Shown one piece after another: positions 1-7,551 of a stretch of 14,070 nucleotides of DNA. Below the pieces are notes generated by a model. The model was not told where the DNA came from and did no database searches. It was given only the letters and a program-made list of their open reading frames with translations. The stretch is from Lachnospiraceae bacterium UBA7027 (GTDB lineage Bacteria > Bacillota > Clostridia > Lachnospirales > Lachnospiraceae). The DNA lies in NCBI GenBank assembly GCA_002494135.1, contig DLBG01000144.1:1372-15441 (forward strand), in the 5' to 3' direction. Numbering within the stretch: the first letter of the stretch is position 1; each line of letters begins with the position of its first letter. Made by a program: the position numbers and the translations under genes.

Positions 1-42
1 CGAAACGAAGGACTGAAACTGTCCGAGTTCGGACGCGAATAG
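1..42 (+). CDS. Possible C-terminal end of an upstream gene (partial)
   Basis: The first frame is open from the window edge and ends at TAG 40-42, reading RNEGLKLSEFGRE before the stop. This would be the last 13 residues of a gene that starts outside the window. A second frame is also open, to a stop at 48-50, so the choice of frame is not certain. The piece is too short to assign to a family. The stop lies 39 nt before the next start codon, which would fit co-transcription with the transglutaminase-like gene. Confidence 0.3.
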   Translation, partial: RNEGLKLSEFGRE

Positions 43-81
43 CGTCATAAACGGCAAAGATACAGAAAGAATGGTTCGAAG

Positions 82-1461
82 ATGAAGAAATACCTCATCG
101 TCATTATGGCGGTATTCATCATCACAATGGCCGGAATCGTAATTGCCACCAATATTTTTGAAACCAAGAACGATATCGGGGAGAGCGTATTCTCCTTCGA
201 AACGCTGAAGGCAACGTTTAAGGTGGACAAAAAGAAGATTGCCGAGCAGAGGAAAACCGGGGAAGATACCGGCAACCCGGCAGGCGTCTTTTTGGTGGAC
301 GTGGATACATCCTACGTAAACGACGAATCCGGCGAAAGCGGCAAATCCGTTTCGGAATACTCCGACACGGAATTTTTCCATGCTTCCGTACTGACCGAAA
401 AGGACATTAAAACAAGAGAAGAGTACGGATTAACCAAAGAAAAGATTACGGAACTGTGTGCGGAGAATGCGGGATTTTACTGTTATGAAACGATGGAGGA
501 AAGCCTCCACCAGCTTTATGCTGAAATTCTGTATGCAACGACCGAGCGTTTATCGGAGGTGCCTTTATGCACCAGGGAGCAGAAAGAACTCGATTATGCT
601 TACCGCTGCGTCATGAACGATCATCCCGAAATCTACACGGTTTCCGGATATACCTGTGTTTTGCATTCCGCAAACAATACGCCGGTTAAAATCGTTTACA
701 CCGCGAAATATACGATGACCGAGCATGAAGAAGTGGCCGCAAAACGCCAGATTGACGCATATACAAAGCAATTCCTTTCCGGAATCCGCAAAGATGCGTC
801 GGATTATGACAAGGTAAAATATACCTACGAATATCTGATTGACCATACCGAATATGTTCTTGATTCCAAGGAAAATCAGAATATCTGCTCCGTAATGCTG
901 TACAACCAGTCGGTTTGTCTGGGATATGCGAAATCCATGCAGTATCTTTTAAGACAGCTCAATGTCAAATCCACCGTCGTGGAAGGCCTTGCGACCGGCG
1001 GAGAACCGCATGCATGGAACATGGTGCATATTCACAATGCCTATTATTTTGTGGATGTTACCTGGGGGGATTCCTCTTACGGAGCCGCTGATTCCGTATT
1101 TACCCAGGGTATGAATTACGACTATTTAAACATCACTTCCGATGAACTGGCAAAGAGCCACATCATCGACAATGTGGTGCCGATTCCGAGATGCGTGGAA
1201 ATCGCGGACAATTATTACGTAAGAGAAGGGCTGTATTTTGACAGAATCAATCCGAGCGTTCTTTCCGCTGTCTTTAAGGAAGCCTTTAAAAAGGGCGAAC
1301 AGCACGTGACCATCAAATGTTCTTCCGATGCGGTTTTCCAGGAAATGAAGGACTATCTGCTCGAGGAACAGAAGATTTTCGATTACATGTCGGAGGGCAC
1401 GGAAAGCATCTCCTACGGCGAGAATCCGGACATGTTTACGTTAACGTTCCTGATTAAGTAA
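82..1461 (+). CDS. Membrane-anchored transglutaminase-like protein
   Basis: This 459-residue protein probably acts outside the membrane as a cysteine peptidase or transglutaminase-type enzyme; its substrate is unknown. Residues 4-22 form one hydrophobic helix after a short basic N-terminus (MKKY), read as a signal anchor or uncleaved signal peptide; there is no lipobox cysteine. The stretch at about 30-200 is polar and unrecognised. The transglutaminase-like core covers about 230-335 and shows the expected triad: Cys279 in SVCLGYAKSMQ, His310 in EPHAWNMV and Asp325 in YYFVDVTWGD. The remaining C-terminal part resembles the tail common in clostridial proteins of this type. ATG 82 is chosen because the membrane segment begins directly after it, but no good Shine-Dalgarno sequence precedes it. 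The next gene has its own promoter, so this gene need not belong to the nusB operon. The domain call is strong; the function is open. Confidence 0.85.
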   Translation: MKKYLIVIMAVFIITMAGIVIATNIFETKNDIGESVFSFETLKATFKVDKKKIAEQRKTGEDTGNPAGVFLVDVDTSYVNDESGESGKSVSEYSDTEFFHASVLTEKDIKTREEYGLTKEKITELCAENAGFYCYETMEESLHQLYAEILYATTERLSEVPLCTREQKELDYAYRCVMNDHPEIYTVSGYTCVLHSANNTPVKIVYTAKYTMTEHEEVAAKRQIDAYTKQFLSGIRKDASDYDKVKYTYEYLIDHTEYVLDSKENQNICSVMLYNQSVCLGYAKSMQYLLRQLNVKSTVVEGLATGGEPHAWNMVHIHNAYYFVDVTWGDSSYGAADSVFTQGMNYDYLNITSDELAKSHIIDNVVPIPRCVEIADNYYVREGLYFDRINPSVLSAVFKEAFKKGEQHVTIKCSSDAVFQEMKDYLLEEQKIFDYMSEGTESISYGENPDMFTLTFLIK

Positions 1462-1476
1462 AAGGATTTGAAATAT

Positions 1477-1497
1477 TTTATGCAAAGAATGCATAAA
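1477..1497. repeat. 21-bp palindrome at the -35 position of the Asp23-gene promoter
   Basis: Two perfect 8-nt arms, TTTATGCA (1477-1484) and TGCATAAA (1490-1497), flank the 5-nt spacer AAGAA. The palindrome lies just upstream of the -10 box at 1503-1508 and covers where the -35 element would be. This is the geometry of an operator for a dimeric regulator. It is AT-rich and not followed by a T-run, so it is not a convincing terminator. I do not recognise the regulator. Confidence 0.5.
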
Positions 1498-1508
1498 TGT
1501 GGTAAAAT
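1480..1508 (+). promoter_or_regulatory. Extended -10 promoter for the Asp23-nusB operon
   Basis: The sequence TGGTAAAAT (1500-1508) combines a TG extension with the -10 box TAAAAT, five of six matches to TATAAT. At the normal spacing the -35 region (about 1480-1485) is poor, as is usual when the -10 is extended. The ATG of the Asp23 gene lies 32 nt past the -10 box. The site is predicted by eye only. Confidence 0.55.
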
Positions 1509-1540
1509 ATATGAAATGTTACAAAGGGGAGGCATGTATT

Positions 1541-1903
1541 ATGGCGAACAAAGAAATGGAAAAAATCGGTTCCGTTAAAGTTGCGGATGACGTGGTACCC
1601 TGCATTGCGGCATTAGCGGCGGCAGAAGTGGACGGAGTCATCTCCGTGGCAGAGAATCTTACCGCGGAAATTATCGGCCGCATGGGACTTCGCAAAGCTC
1701 CCAAGGGCGTTAAGGTGGAGATTAAGGGAAAGAAAGTATACGTGGATATGTCCCTCGGCATTGACTACGGTTACAATGTTCCCGAAACCAGCCGTAAGGT
1801 ACAGGACAAGGTAAAGGAAGCCATCGAAACCATGATGGGTCTTGAAGTTATGGATGTAAACATTCATATTGCCAGTGTTGTCCTTCCCGGCGGTGCGAAA
1901 TAA
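1541..1903 (+). CDS. Asp23/Gls24 family protein (YqhY-like)
   Basis: This is a 120-residue protein of the Asp23/Gls24 (DUF322) family, small cytosolic or membrane-associated proteins often linked to envelope stress. The Bacillus member next to nusB, YqhY, has been tied to control of acetyl-CoA carboxylase. Almost the whole length matches the family: an N-terminal strand (KIGSVKVADDVVPCIAALAA), the GVISVAEN segment, a KGVKVEIKGKKVYVDMSL strand pair, then a helix and the closing VNIHIASVVLP. An upstream GTG at 1499 would add 14 residues, but it lies inside the promoter. ATG 1541 is preferred because AGGGGAGG (1525-1532) sits 8 nt before it. It is the first gene of the operon, directly ahead of nusB, its usual position in Firmicutes. 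Confidence 0.92.
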   Translation: MANKEMEKIGSVKVADDVVPCIAALAAAEVDGVISVAENLTAEIIGRMGLRKAPKGVKVEIKGKKVYVDMSLGIDYGYNVPETSRKVQDKVKEAIETMMGLEVMDVNIHIASVVLPGGAK

Positions 1904-1924
1904 ATCGATCGGTAGTGGGAAATC

Positions 1925-2431
1925 ATGAGAAGAAAAATTTGCAGAGAGCAGATTTTCAGACTTTTGTTTCAGGTGGAGTTCAACGATAAGGAAGATTACC
2001 CTTATTTAAACGAACGCATGAAATCCTTCGAGGAGTTTGCTTTGGAACCCGACGAAGAGGAATATGTCGAAGCAAAGTTTGAAAAAATAACAGAGCACAT
2101 TGAAGAAATCGATGAAGTTTTAAACGAAAACTCCATTGACTGGAAGACGTCCCGTATGGGAAAGGCAGAGCTTGCCATTCTTCGTCTTGCTTATTACGAG
2201 ATGGTTTACGATGATGATATTCCGGAATCCGTAGCTATTAACGAGGCAGTGGAACTTGCCAAGAAATACGGCCCGGAAGAATCCTATTCCTTTGTAAACG
2301 GCGTTTTGGCAAAGTGTGCAAAGACGCAGGATAAGCACAGGGAAGCGATTCAGAAAAAGGATAAAACCAAACCCTGGAAAGAAACCGGGGAAGCCCGGAT
2401 TGTCGTTAAAGGTTCCAAAACCAAGAAATGA
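1925..2431 (+). CDS. nusB: Transcription antitermination factor NusB
   Basis: NusB binds boxA RNA together with ribosomal protein S10 (NusE) and takes part in antitermination of rRNA transcription. The all-helical NusB fold is clear: an N-terminal RRKICREQIFRLLFQVEF helix with the basic RNA-binding face, then SRMGKAELAILRLAYYEM, and the diagnostic IPESVAINEAVELAKKYG followed by SYSFVNGVLAK. The protein has 168 residues against about 130-140 usually. The excess is a lysine-rich C-terminal tail from about residue 132, which is unusual. ATG 1925 gives the expected family N-terminus, although the ribosome binding site (GTGGG) is weak. The stop codon overlaps the xseA start as ATGA, indicating coupled translation. 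Confidence 0.95.
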   Translation: MRRKICREQIFRLLFQVEFNDKEDYPYLNERMKSFEEFALEPDEEEYVEAKFEKITEHIEEIDEVLNENSIDWKTSRMGKAELAILRLAYYEMVYDDDIPESVAINEAVELAKKYGPEESYSFVNGVLAKCAKTQDKHREAIQKKDKTKPWKETGEARIVVKGSKTKK

Positions 2432-3651
2432 CCAGTGTTTATACCGTAGAACAACTGAATAATTATATTCTTAATATGTTCCGAAATGACTATCTGCTGC
2501 CGGATGTGTCCGTGCGCGGGGAAATCAGCAATTGCAAATATCATTCTTCGGGGCATATTTATTTTACACTGAAGGATGAAGCGTCGGCTTTGTCCTGTGT
2601 TATGTTTGCCTCCTACAAAAGAAATCTGGATTTTGTGCTCGAAAACGGCATGGAAGTAGAACTTCGCGGAAGCGTCGAAAACTACGTCAGAGACGGAAAA
2701 TACCAGCTTTACGTCAAGTCTGCGAAGAAGGGCGACGTAGGGGATTTAACAAAGAAATTCGAAGAACTGAAGAACCGTCTGAAGGAAGAAGGACTGTTTG
2801 ACGAAAGCGTGAAACGGCCGATTCCGAAGGATGCAAAACGAATCGGTATCGTAACGGCATCCACGGGGGCTGCGGTTCGTGACATCATATCGGTTTCCAA
2901 ACGCAGAAATCCGTATATCGAGCTGATTCTGTATCCGGCCATCGTGCAGGGCGCGGAAGCGGCGGGAAGCATCGTAAAAGGAATCGATGCCCTGGAACGT
3001 TACGGGGTTGATGTGATTATCGTCGGCCGCGGAGGCGGTTCTATGGAAGATTTGTGGGGCTTTAACGAAGAAATCGTGGCGCAGGCGATTTTTAACTGTT
3101 CGGTTCCGGTGATTTCGGCAGTCGGTCACGAAACGGATTATACCATTGCGGATTTCGTGGCGGATCTTCGCGCGGCAACGCCTTCCGCAGCGGCTGAAAT
3201 TGCGGTTCCGCAGATTGCGCCGATTCTCGATGCCATCGAATCTTACGAAGAGAGACTGAAATCGGTTATGAACCGGAAACTGCAGATGGCCAAGATGAGG
3301 GTAAATTCCTATCAGGTACGCATTCAGGCAGCATCCCCGCAGAAGCGGACGGATGCCAAACGCATGGAGTGCGCAAGGCTTGAGGAAAGACTGCAAAACC
3401 TGATGCAGAAGAAACTGTCGGATCGAAGAAACCGCATGGCTTTATACATCGAACGCATGAAACGGGTCAACGTACTGGACCGACTTGAGAGCGGTTATTC
3501 GTATGTGTCGGATTCGGACGGAAAACGTCTTACTTCGGTGGACGATTTTAAGACGGGAGAAGACATCAGGCTCTTATTCAAAGACGGTGCGGTATATGCA
3601 AAGACCGTATCGGTGGAAAAAGGAGTGGAGGGGATTATCAATCATGAGTGA
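2428..3651 (+). CDS. xseA: Exodeoxyribonuclease VII large subunit
   Basis: This is the catalytic subunit of exonuclease VII, which degrades single-stranded DNA from both ends to oligonucleotides and works with several copies of XseB. It has 407 residues, somewhat short for the family (about 400-460). An N-terminal OB-fold for DNA binding is seen at about 1-100 (VSVRGEISNCKYHSSGHIYFTLKD). The catalytic domain carries GRGGGSMEDLWGFNEE (200-215), GHETD (233-237) and DLRAATPSAAAEIAVP soon after. A long charged helical region, probably the coiled coil that carries XseB, follows at about 270-355. The start overlaps the nusB stop by 4 nt, and the 3' end overlaps xseB by 8 nt, so both neighbours are likely translationally coupled. 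Confidence 0.97.
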   Translation: MTSVYTVEQLNNYILNMFRNDYLLPDVSVRGEISNCKYHSSGHIYFTLKDEASALSCVMFASYKRNLDFVLENGMEVELRGSVENYVRDGKYQLYVKSAKKGDVGDLTKKFEELKNRLKEEGLFDESVKRPIPKDAKRIGIVTASTGAAVRDIISVSKRRNPYIELILYPAIVQGAEAAGSIVKGIDALERYGVDVIIVGRGGGSMEDLWGFNEEIVAQAIFNCSVPVISAVGHETDYTIADFVADLRAATPSAAAEIAVPQIAPILDAIESYEERLKSVMNRKLQMAKMRVNSYQVRIQAASPQKRTDAKRMECARLEERLQNLMQKKLSDRRNRMALYIERMKRVNVLDRLESGYSYVSDSDGKRLTSVDDFKTGEDIRLLFKDGAVYAKTVSVEKGVEGIINHE

Positions 3652-3874
3652 CAAAGCAGGAAATGAAGGCGTGGATTCCACGCTGGAAGAAGATTTTAAG
3701 AAACTGGACGCGTTACTTGCGGATATGGAAAAAGACGACATCGGAATCGAAGATGCCTTTGCAAAATATGCTGAAGGAATGAAACTGATTAAAAACTGTA
3801 ATGACCGTATTGACCGGGTGGAGAAAAAGGTACAGCAGTTATCCGATGATTTGAAGACGGAGGATTTTGAATGA
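3644..3874 (+). CDS. xseB: Exodeoxyribonuclease VII small subunit
   Basis: This 76-residue protein is the regulatory small subunit of exonuclease VII, which binds the coiled-coil arms of XseA in several copies. It is short, acidic and helical, with the family pattern DFKKLDALLADMEKDDIGIE, then AFAKYAEGMKLIKNCNDRID and VEKKVQQL. The frame stays open upstream to 3485, but that part lies within xseA. ATG 3644 is chosen because GGAGGGG (3627-3633) precedes it by 10 nt and it gives the usual length. The gene overlaps the end of xseA by 8 nt, and its stop overlaps the ispA start as ATGA. Confidence 0.95.
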   Translation: MSDKAGNEGVDSTLEEDFKKLDALLADMEKDDIGIEDAFAKYAEGMKLIKNCNDRIDRVEKKVQQLSDDLKTEDFE

Positions 3875-4779
3875 TGAACGAAGAACGTGTCAGTGCGCTG
3901 ACAAAAGAGATGGACCGGCTGATTCTTCCGTATTTTCCGAAGGAAGAAGGACTGCAGAAGAAGCTGTTTGAGTCGATGAATTACAGTTTTGAGGCAGGCG
4001 GAAAAAGAATCCGTCCTCTGATGATGCAGGAAAGCTACAAGCATTTGGGCGGCGATGAGAGCGAAATTGAGATTTTAGATCCGTTCTTTGCCGCAATGGA
4101 AATGATTCATACCTATTCGCTGATTCACGACGATCTTCCGGCCGTGGACAACGATGATTACCGCAGGGGAAAAGCTACGAACCATAAGGTGTTCGGCGAG
4201 ACCACGGCGATTTTTGCGGGCGACGCCATGTTAAATCTTGCGTTCGAAACCATGGTAGAGGCAACCGTGAAGGAAGTCGATCCGATCTGGAAAACCAAGA
4301 AACTCGAAGCCATGAACGTGCTTGCGAAGAAGGCCGGAGCATACGGCATGCTGGCAGGACAGATGGTGGATACGCTTTGCGAGGATAAGGAAGATACCGG
4401 ACTTGAAGAGCTGATGTTCATTCATGAGAAAAAGACGGCAGCCTTAATTCAGGCGCCGCTTGTCATGGGTGCGATTTTTGCCGGAGCAAGCCGTGAAAAA
4501 ATCGCCAGAATGGAGCAGGTCGGCTACCTTGTCGGCATTTCGTTCCAGATTCAGGACGATATCCTTGACTGCATCGGAAACGAGAAAAAACTCGGCAAAA
4601 AGACCGGTTCGGATGCCAAAAACGATAAGGCAACCTATGTGACCATCAAAGGATTAAAGGAAGCGAAAGAAGATCAGGTACGTATGTCCAAGGAAGCCGA
4701 GGGACTGCTTGCATCCATGCAGGACGGCCCGAGTGAACTGATCGAACTGGTAGACTATCTGATTTCGAGGGAATACTAA
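3871..4779 (+). CDS. ispA: Farnesyl/geranyl diphosphate synthase (polyprenyl synthetase)
   Basis: This enzyme condenses isopentenyl diphosphate with allylic diphosphates to make C15 (or C10-C20) prenyl diphosphates, the precursors of undecaprenyl and quinone side chains. At 302 residues it has the normal length. The first aspartate-rich motif is D87-D88-LPAV-D93, the DDxxxxD type of bacterial farnesyl diphosphate synthases, followed by RRGKATNH. The second is QDDILD with D229, D230 and D233. GGKRIRP near residue 43 supplies the diphosphate-binding basic residues. A GGAGG (3859-3863) lies 7 nt before ATG 3871; a second ATG at 3874 is possible. The stop shares one base with the dxs start (TAATG), placing it next to the first enzyme of the same pathway. 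Exact chain length cannot be read with certainty. Confidence 0.95.
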   Translation: MMNEERVSALTKEMDRLILPYFPKEEGLQKKLFESMNYSFEAGGKRIRPLMMQESYKHLGGDESEIEILDPFFAAMEMIHTYSLIHDDLPAVDNDDYRRGKATNHKVFGETTAIFAGDAMLNLAFETMVEATVKEVDPIWKTKKLEAMNVLAKKAGAYGMLAGQMVDTLCEDKEDTGLEELMFIHEKKTAALIQAPLVMGAIFAGASREKIARMEQVGYLVGISFQIQDDILDCIGNEKKLGKKTGSDAKNDKATYVTIKGLKEAKEDQVRMSKEAEGLLASMQDGPSELIELVDYLISREY

Positions 4780-6635
4780 TGTATCTTGAAAGAATTAATA
4801 AACCGAATGATATCAAGAAGATTCCGAGAGAAGGACTGGATGTACTTGCGCAGGAAATCCGGGAATTTTTAATCGAAACCATTTCGGAAACGGGAGGTCA
4901 TCTGGCAGCGAATTTAGGTGCCGTGGAGCTTACCATGGCTCTGCATCTCGTCATGGATTTCCCGGATGACAAGTTAATCTGGGACGTCGGACATCAGTCC
5001 TACACCCATAAGATTTTAACCGGCAGAAAGAGCGAATTCAACACCCTTCGTAAATTCCACGGTCTGGCCGGTTTCCCGAAAACCAAGGAAAGCGACTGTG
5101 ACGCTTTCAATACCGGACACAGTTCGACATCCATTTCCGCTGGCCTCGGAATGGCGGTTGCAAGAACGCTGCAGGGAAAGAACAATACCGTGATTTCCGT
5201 AATCGGTGACGGATCCTTAACCGGCGGTATGGCATATGAAGCAATCAACAATGCAGCCAAAGCGCAGACACCGTTTATCATTGTGCTTAACGACAACAAT
5301 ATGTCCATTTCCGAGAATGTGGGCGGTGTATCTTCCTACCTGAACAAAATCCGTACAACGGAAGCCTATCTGGAATTAAAGGAAGATGTGAAGAACAAGT
5401 TAAAAACCGTTCCGCGGGGCAAGAGCATGATTCACCGCATCCAGAATGTCAAAAGCGGTTTCAAGCAGTTAGTCCTTCCCGGCATGATGTTTGAAAATAT
5501 GGGACTGACTTATTTAGGCCCCGTAAACGGACATGATATTGCCGCCATGGAGAAGGTGTTAAGAGAGGCGAAACGGTGCAAAACACCCGTGCTCGTGCAT
5601 GTTTTAACGCATAAGGGACGCGGTTATGTGCCTGCGGAGAGACATCCCGCAAGATTCCACGGTGCGGAACCGTTCGATATCGAAACCGGACTGCCGTTAA
5701 AGAAAAGAACGACACCGAATTACACGGATATTTTTTCAACGGTGATGTGCAAACTCGGAGACAGCAATCCGAATGTGGTTGCCATTACGGCCGCCATGCC
5801 TGACGGTACCGGCCTTAAGAGGTTCCGGAATATGTATCCGGACCGCTTCTTTGATGTCGGAATTGCGGAACAGCATGCCGTAACTTTTGCGGCAGGCCTT
5901 GCATCAAGCGGTTTAAGACCCGTGGTTGCCATTTATTCCTCCTTCCTGCAAAGAGCTTACGATCAGATTCTTCATGACGTCTGCATTCAGAAACTGCCGG
6001 TGGTATTTGCAATTGACCGTGCGGGATTGGTCGGTTCCGACGGAGAAACGCATCAGGGTATTTTTGATTTATCGTATCTTTCCGAGATTCCGAACTTAAC
6101 GGTGATGGCACCGAAGAACAAGTGGGAACTTGCGGATATGCTTCGTTATGCCGTGCAGTACGACGGACCGATTGCGCTGCGTTATCCGAGAGGACAGGCA
6201 TTTGAAGGTCTCTATGAAATGAGACCCGCCATCGAATACGGTAAATCCGAGTGGCTGTACGAAGAGTCCGAAATCTGTCTGATAGCGGTCGGATCCATGG
6301 TGAAGATTGCACTTAAGGCGAAGGAACTTCTTGAAGCCGAAGGCCATAAGGTCAGCGTGGTAAATGCAAGATTCGTAAAACCGATTGATGAAGAAATGGT
6401 GGCAAAGGCCGCCAAGAAGCATAAATATGTGGTGACTCTGGAAGAAAACGTACTTTCCGGCGGTTACGGAGAGAATGTCAGAGAATACTTTGATACCTTA
6501 AGCACCAGGGCGAAGCTTTTAAACATTGCCATTCCCGACTGCTTCGTGGAACACGGCAAAGTGGACGAGCTGCTTGAGGAGTTAAACATGGATGCAAAGG
6601 GCATTACAAACAGAGTTCTGGAATGGATGAAATAA
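4779..6635 (+). CDS. dxs: 1-deoxy-D-xylulose-5-phosphate synthase
   Basis: Dxs joins pyruvate and glyceraldehyde 3-phosphate to make 1-deoxy-D-xylulose 5-phosphate, the first step of the MEP isoprenoid pathway, using thiamine diphosphate. The 618 residues match the usual 620 or so. Seen in order: WDVGHQSYTHKILTGR; the thiamine diphosphate motif GDGSLTGG (143-150) with LNDNNMSIS at 170-178; and the pyrimidine domain with the catalytic Glu364 in DVGIAEQHAVTFAAGLA. RAGLVGSDGETHQGIFD and the transketolase C-terminal domain (about 490-618) follow. The start overlaps the ispA stop by one base. Grouping with ispA suggests joint control of isoprenoid supply. No frameshift or missing key residue was noticed. 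Confidence 0.98.
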   Translation: MYLERINKPNDIKKIPREGLDVLAQEIREFLIETISETGGHLAANLGAVELTMALHLVMDFPDDKLIWDVGHQSYTHKILTGRKSEFNTLRKFHGLAGFPKTKESDCDAFNTGHSSTSISAGLGMAVARTLQGKNNTVISVIGDGSLTGGMAYEAINNAAKAQTPFIIVLNDNNMSISENVGGVSSYLNKIRTTEAYLELKEDVKNKLKTVPRGKSMIHRIQNVKSGFKQLVLPGMMFENMGLTYLGPVNGHDIAAMEKVLREAKRCKTPVLVHVLTHKGRGYVPAERHPARFHGAEPFDIETGLPLKKRTTPNYTDIFSTVMCKLGDSNPNVVAITAAMPDGTGLKRFRNMYPDRFFDVGIAEQHAVTFAAGLASSGLRPVVAIYSSFLQRAYDQILHDVCIQKLPVVFAIDRAGLVGSDGETHQGIFDLSYLSEIPNLTVMAPKNKWELADMLRYAVQYDGPIALRYPRGQAFEGLYEMRPAIEYGKSEWLYEESEICLIAVGSMVKIALKAKELLEAEGHKVSVVNARFVKPIDEEMVAKAAKKHKYVVTLEENVLSGGYGENVREYFDTLSTRAKLLNIAIPDCFVEHGKVDELLEELNMDAKGITNRVLEWMK

Positions 6636-6645
6636 GCGCACGCCC

Positions 6646-7551
6646 ATGAAAAAGAGACTGGATTTATTATTAACCGAAAAAGGGCTGGCGCCGTCACGAG
6701 AGAAGGCGAAAGCCTATATCATGTCGGGCATTGTCTATGTCAACGGACAGAAAGAAGACAAAGCCGGAGATCTATTTGACGATGAGACGGCAAAGGTGGA
6801 AGTCAGGGGTGAGACGCTGAAGTATGTAAGCCGCGGCGGACTGAAACTTGAGAAGGCTTTACAGGTATTTCCGATTGATCTTAAGGAAAAAACATGCATG
6901 GACATCGGAGCCAGCACGGGTGGATTTACGGACTGCATGCTGCAAAACGGTGCGGCAAAGGTTTATGCCATCGATGTGGGGCACGGACAGCTTGCGTGGT
7001 CTTTACGAAACGATGAGCGTGTAATCTGCATGGAAAAGACGAATTTTCGCTATGTGACGCATACCGAGGTGCCGGAAGAAATTGATTTTGCATCCTGCGA
7101 CGTATCGTTCATCTCACTTACAAAGATTCTGGGTCCCGCATACAATCTGATTAAGGACGGCGGTGAGATGGTCTGTCTGATTAAGCCGCAGTTTGAAACG
7201 ACCCGGGAAAAGGTCGGGAAAAAGGGCGTTGTACGTGAACCGAAGGTGCATAAGGAAGTAATTGAAAGCACCGTGGCATTTGCGATTGCGACCGGGTTTG
7301 AAATTCTCGGTCTGGATTATTCTCCGATTCGCGGGCCCGAAGGAAATATCGAATATTTACTTTTCCTGAGAAAGAAGGCCGGAGAGGCTTCCGAGGAAAT
7401 TACCGGAGAGATTTCCGAAGAAATTTCCGGGGAAAACACTGAAGACAAAGACGCGGCAGTACAGGTTGCGGAACTTAACGATGAACTGAAAAAGACCGTC
7501 GAGGCGGTTGTGGCAGCATCTCATGAGTCTCTTGAGAAGGGGAATGAATAG
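6646..7551 (+). CDS. tlyA: TlyA family rRNA 2'-O-methyltransferase
   Basis: TlyA proteins methylate ribose 2'-OH groups in rRNA (16S C1409 and/or 23S C1920 in studied members). An S4 RNA-binding domain covers about residues 1-60 (KKRLDLLLTEKGLAPSREKA, then IMSGIVYVNG). A FtsJ/RrmJ-like methyltransferase domain follows, with the S-adenosylmethionine motif DIGASTGGFTD (86-96), VYAIDVGHGQL, and LIKPQFE (178-184) holding a likely catalytic lysine, K180. The family is usually about 270 residues; here a glutamate-rich tail from about 247 to 301 is extra and contains a duplicated 8-residue unit. ATG 6646 lies 10 nt after the dxs stop without a visible Shine-Dalgarno sequence, so translation may depend on coupling. 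The stop TAG directly abuts the nadK ATG. Confidence 0.94.
   Translation: MKKRLDLLLTEKGLAPSREKAKAYIMSGIVYVNGQKEDKAGDLFDDETAKVEVRGETLKYVSRGGLKLEKALQVFPIDLKEKTCMDIGASTGGFTDCMLQNGAAKVYAIDVGHGQLAWSLRNDERVICMEKTNFRYVTHTEVPEEIDFASCDVSFISLTKILGPAYNLIKDGGEMVCLIKPQFETTREKVGKKGVVREPKVHKEVIESTVAFAIATGFEILGLDYSPIRGPEGNIEYLLFLRKKAGEASEEITGEISEEISGENTEDKDAAVQVAELNDELKKTVEAVVAASHESLEKGNE
7390..7437 (+). repeat. Imperfect 24-bp tandem duplication in the tlyA tail
   Basis: Two consecutive 24-nt units (7390-7413 and 7414-7437) agree at 18 of 24 positions and stay in frame. They encode SEEITGEI (249-256) and SEEISGEN (257-264). The duplication lies in the acidic C-terminal extension, outside the methyltransferase fold. 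Confidence 0.6.

Noticed and set aside
21..34. Palindrome GTCCGA-GT-TCGGAC as a terminator
   Set aside because: The stem is at most 5 bp with a realistic loop and no T-run follows. It also lies before a possible stop codon.
1480..1500. ARG box upstream of the Asp23 gene
   Set aside because: The ATGCATAAATG segment only loosely resembles ArgR sites, and the stronger signal is a symmetrical palindrome of different sequence.
2746..3396. 216-codon open frame on the minus strand opposite xseA
   Set aside because: It lies fully within the well-supported xseA gene, gives an unnatural Arg-, His- and Phe-rich protein, and is best explained as a codon-bias shadow.
3485..3643. N-terminal extension of xseB into xseA
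   Set aside because: The extension is in frame but would overlap conserved xseA sequence. ATG 3644 has a ribosome binding site and gives the family length.
5815..6312. 165-codon open frame on the minus strand opposite dxs
   Set aside because: It is fully antisense to the conserved dxs C-terminal half, and its translation is rich in Arg and Ser with no motif.
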